From Caulobacteraceae bacterium UBA5005 (GTDB lineage Bacteria > Pseudomonadota > Alphaproteobacteria > Caulobacterales > Caulobacteraceae), in the NCBI GenBank assembly GCA_002398405.1, contig DGYN01000060.1:752-7167 (forward strand): a stretch of 6,416 nt of DNA, in the 5' to 3' direction. Every line of letters begins with the position of its first letter. Positions within the stretch are counted from its first letter, which is position 1. This document shows, piece after piece, positions 5,071 through 6,416 of this stretch. Under the pieces are notes generated by a model, which worked only from the letters and a program-made list of their open reading frames with translations, ran no database searches and was not told the DNA's origin. The position numbers and the translations under genes are program-made.

Positions 5071-6416
5071 TTAGACGGCTCCCACCGTCTTCAGGCGCAC
5101 ACGGGCATGGACCTCGTTCTGGCTCATGACCACGGTCTGGCCGCGGAAGCGTTCGATGATCGAGCGGACATAGGGGCGGATCACCGGGCTGGTCAGCAGC
5201 ACCGCCTGGTCGCCGGCGATGGCGGCGCGTTCGAAGGCTTCGCGCACGCCCTTGATGAAGCCCTGCAGTTTGGACGGGGCCAGCGCCAACTGCCGTTCCT
5301 CGCCGGGCCCGCCGACCAAGGCTTCGGAGAAGGCCTGCTCCCAATCCGGCGAAAGGGTGATGATCGGCAGAGACCCATCCTCGGCCCTGTTTTGCCAGCA
5401 CAGCTGACGGGCCAGGCGGGAGCGGACCGCTTCCACCAGATTGAGGATCGAGGCATTGTGCGGGGCGGCCTCGCCGATGCCTTCCAGTATGGTCGGCAGA
5501 TCGCGGATCGAGACCCGCTCACGCAGCAGGGCCTGCAGCACCCGCTGCACGGTGGTGGCGCTGACCGCCGAAGGGATCAGGTCGTCGGCAAGCTTCTTTT
5601 GGTCGGCCGGGAGGTCCTTCAGGAGCTTCTGGACTTCGGCGTAGGACAGCAGATCCGCCATGTTGTCCTTGAGGATTTCGGTGAGGTGCGTGGTCAGCAC
5701 AGTCGCCGGGTCGACGATCGTGTAGCCGCGGAAGGTCGCCTCTTCCTTGAGGCCTTCCTCGATCCAGGTGGCGGGAAGGCCAAAGGCGGGCTCCCGCATA
5801 TGTTCGCCCGGCAGCTCGACCTGGCCGCCGCGCGGGTCCATGGCCATCAGGGAGCCGAGGCGCACCTCGCCCACCCCGGCGTCCATCTCCTTGATGCGGA
5901 TCGAATAGCCCTGGGTCGGCAGGCGCATGTTGTCGAGGATGCGGACCGGCGGCATGACGAAGCCGAAGTCGGTGGCGAGCGTGCGGCGAAGCGCCCGGAT
6001 CTGGTCGGTGAGCCTGCGGCCCTCCAGGTCGTTGATCAGGGGCAAGAGGCCGTAGCCCAGCTCCACCTTCACATCGTCGATGGCCAGGGTCTGGGAGATG
6101 GGCTCTTCGGCGTCCGACGCGGGCGCGGCCTCCTCGACCTTGACCTCCGGCTTGCGGTTGGCCTGGGCGCGGCGCCAGGCCAGGTATCCGGTCCCGGCGG
6201 CGATCGCCAGGAAGGGCAGTTTCGGCATACCGGGCACCAGGGCCAGCACCGCGGCCGAGGCCGCGACCATGCCGAGCACGATGGGGTTCATGGCCAGCTG
6301 GGTGACCAGGGCCTTGTCCGCCGCGCCTTCGACGCCGGCCTTGGAGACCAGGAAGCCCGCGGCGATGGAGATCACCAGGGCCGGGATCTGGCTGACCAGG
6401 CCGTCGCCGATGGTCA
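5071..6416 (-). CDS. flhA: Flagellar export gate protein FlhA, C-terminal 447 residues (runs off right edge)
   Basis: FlhA forms the nonameric export gate of the flagellar type III apparatus. Its membrane part conducts protons and its cytoplasmic ring docks chaperone-substrate complexes and FliJ. The fragment opens in frame at TIGDGLVSQIPAL, a hallmark of the membrane domain of this family, and contains the last two membrane segments (about 43-62 and 66-80 of the fragment). An Ala/Glu-rich linker (82-107) and the complete cytoplasmic domain (108-447) follow, including DDVKVELGYGLLPLIND and the conserved LTEILKDNMADLLSYAEVQKLL stretch. The protein is normally about 700 residues, so roughly 250 N-terminal residues lie outside. 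The frame continues past GTG 6375, so that codon is not the start. It ends with TAA 5073-5071 and is followed after one base by the ASCH-like gene. Caulobacter flhA was historically called flbF. Confidence 0.97.
   Translation of the reverse strand, partial: TIGDGLVSQIPALVISIAAGFLVSKAGVEGAADKALVTQLAMNPIVLGMVAASAAVLALVPGMPKLPFLAIAAGTGYLAWRRAQANRKPEVKVEEAAPASDAEEPISQTLAIDDVKVELGYGLLPLINDLEGRRLTDQIRALRRTLATDFGFVMPPVRILDNMRLPTQGYSIRIKEMDAGVGEVRLGSLMAMDPRGGQVELPGEHMREPAFGLPATWIEEGLKEEATFRGYTIVDPATVLTTHLTEILKDNMADLLSYAEVQKLLKDLPADQKKLADDLIPSAVSATTVQRVLQALLRERVSIRDLPTILEGIGEAAPHNASILNLVEAVRSRLARQLCWQNRAEDGSLPIITLSPDWEQAFSEALVGGPGEERQLALAPSKLQGFIKGVREAFERAAIAGDQAVLLTSPVIRPYVRSIIERFRGQTVVMSQNEVHARVRLKTVGAV

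Noticed and set aside
4362..5129. A 255-codon plus-strand frame spanning the methyltransferase end and the ASCH-like gene
   Set aside because: It is out of frame with the methyltransferase signature and antisense to the ASCH-like gene; Arg/Pro/Gly rich composition indicates a shadow.

Overview
The window looks like chromosome of an alphaproteobacterium in the Caulobacteraceae (Caulobacter, Phenylobacterium or Brevundimonas type). The evidence is a CtrA whose visible residues are very close to my memory of Caulobacter CtrA, high GC content, and a divergent ctrA/fliI control region packed with GANTC (CcrM methylation) and TTAA (CtrA half-site) motifs that are rare or absent elsewhere in the window. 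The genus is an inference. I see no insertion sequence, CRISPR array, tRNA, rRNA or sign of horizontal transfer.

Layout. The 5' part of ctrA runs leftward off the left edge (start at 527, minus strand). A gene-free control region of about 300 bp (528-824) follows. Rightward from it runs a tight three-gene unit: fliI (flagellar export ATPase), fliJ (export chaperone and stalk) and a GH10 xylanase with a Tat/lipoprotein-type signal. Both junctions are 4-base ATGA overlaps. A leftward DUF4282-type membrane protein gene then overlaps the xylanase tail to tail by 11 bp. After a short divergent spacer (4004-4170) comes a rightward gene for an ICMT/PEMT-type membrane methyltransferase. It overlaps by 4 bp, again tail to tail, a small leftward gene for an ASCH-like protein. 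That gene starts one base after the stop of flhA, which runs in from the right edge on the minus strand.

How the genes fit together. FliI, FliJ and FlhA are the ATPase, stalk/chaperone and export gate of the flagellar type III secretion apparatus. CtrA is the cell-cycle response regulator that, in Caulobacter, activates early (class II) flagellar genes. The shared ctrA/fliI control region therefore makes sense, and a near-consensus CtrA site (764-779) sits just upstream of the likely fliI start. The xylanase and the ASCH-like gene are passengers of flagellar transcription units with no obvious flagellar role.

I found no wholly new multi-gene system. The best leads are the very dense GANTC cluster with dyad symmetries in the ctrA/fliI region, translational coupling of a xylanase to fliIJ, an A7 slippery heptamer in fliJ whose -1 frame is open into the xylanase, and an ASCH-like protein coupled to flhA that lacks the catalytic lysine of the YqfB type.
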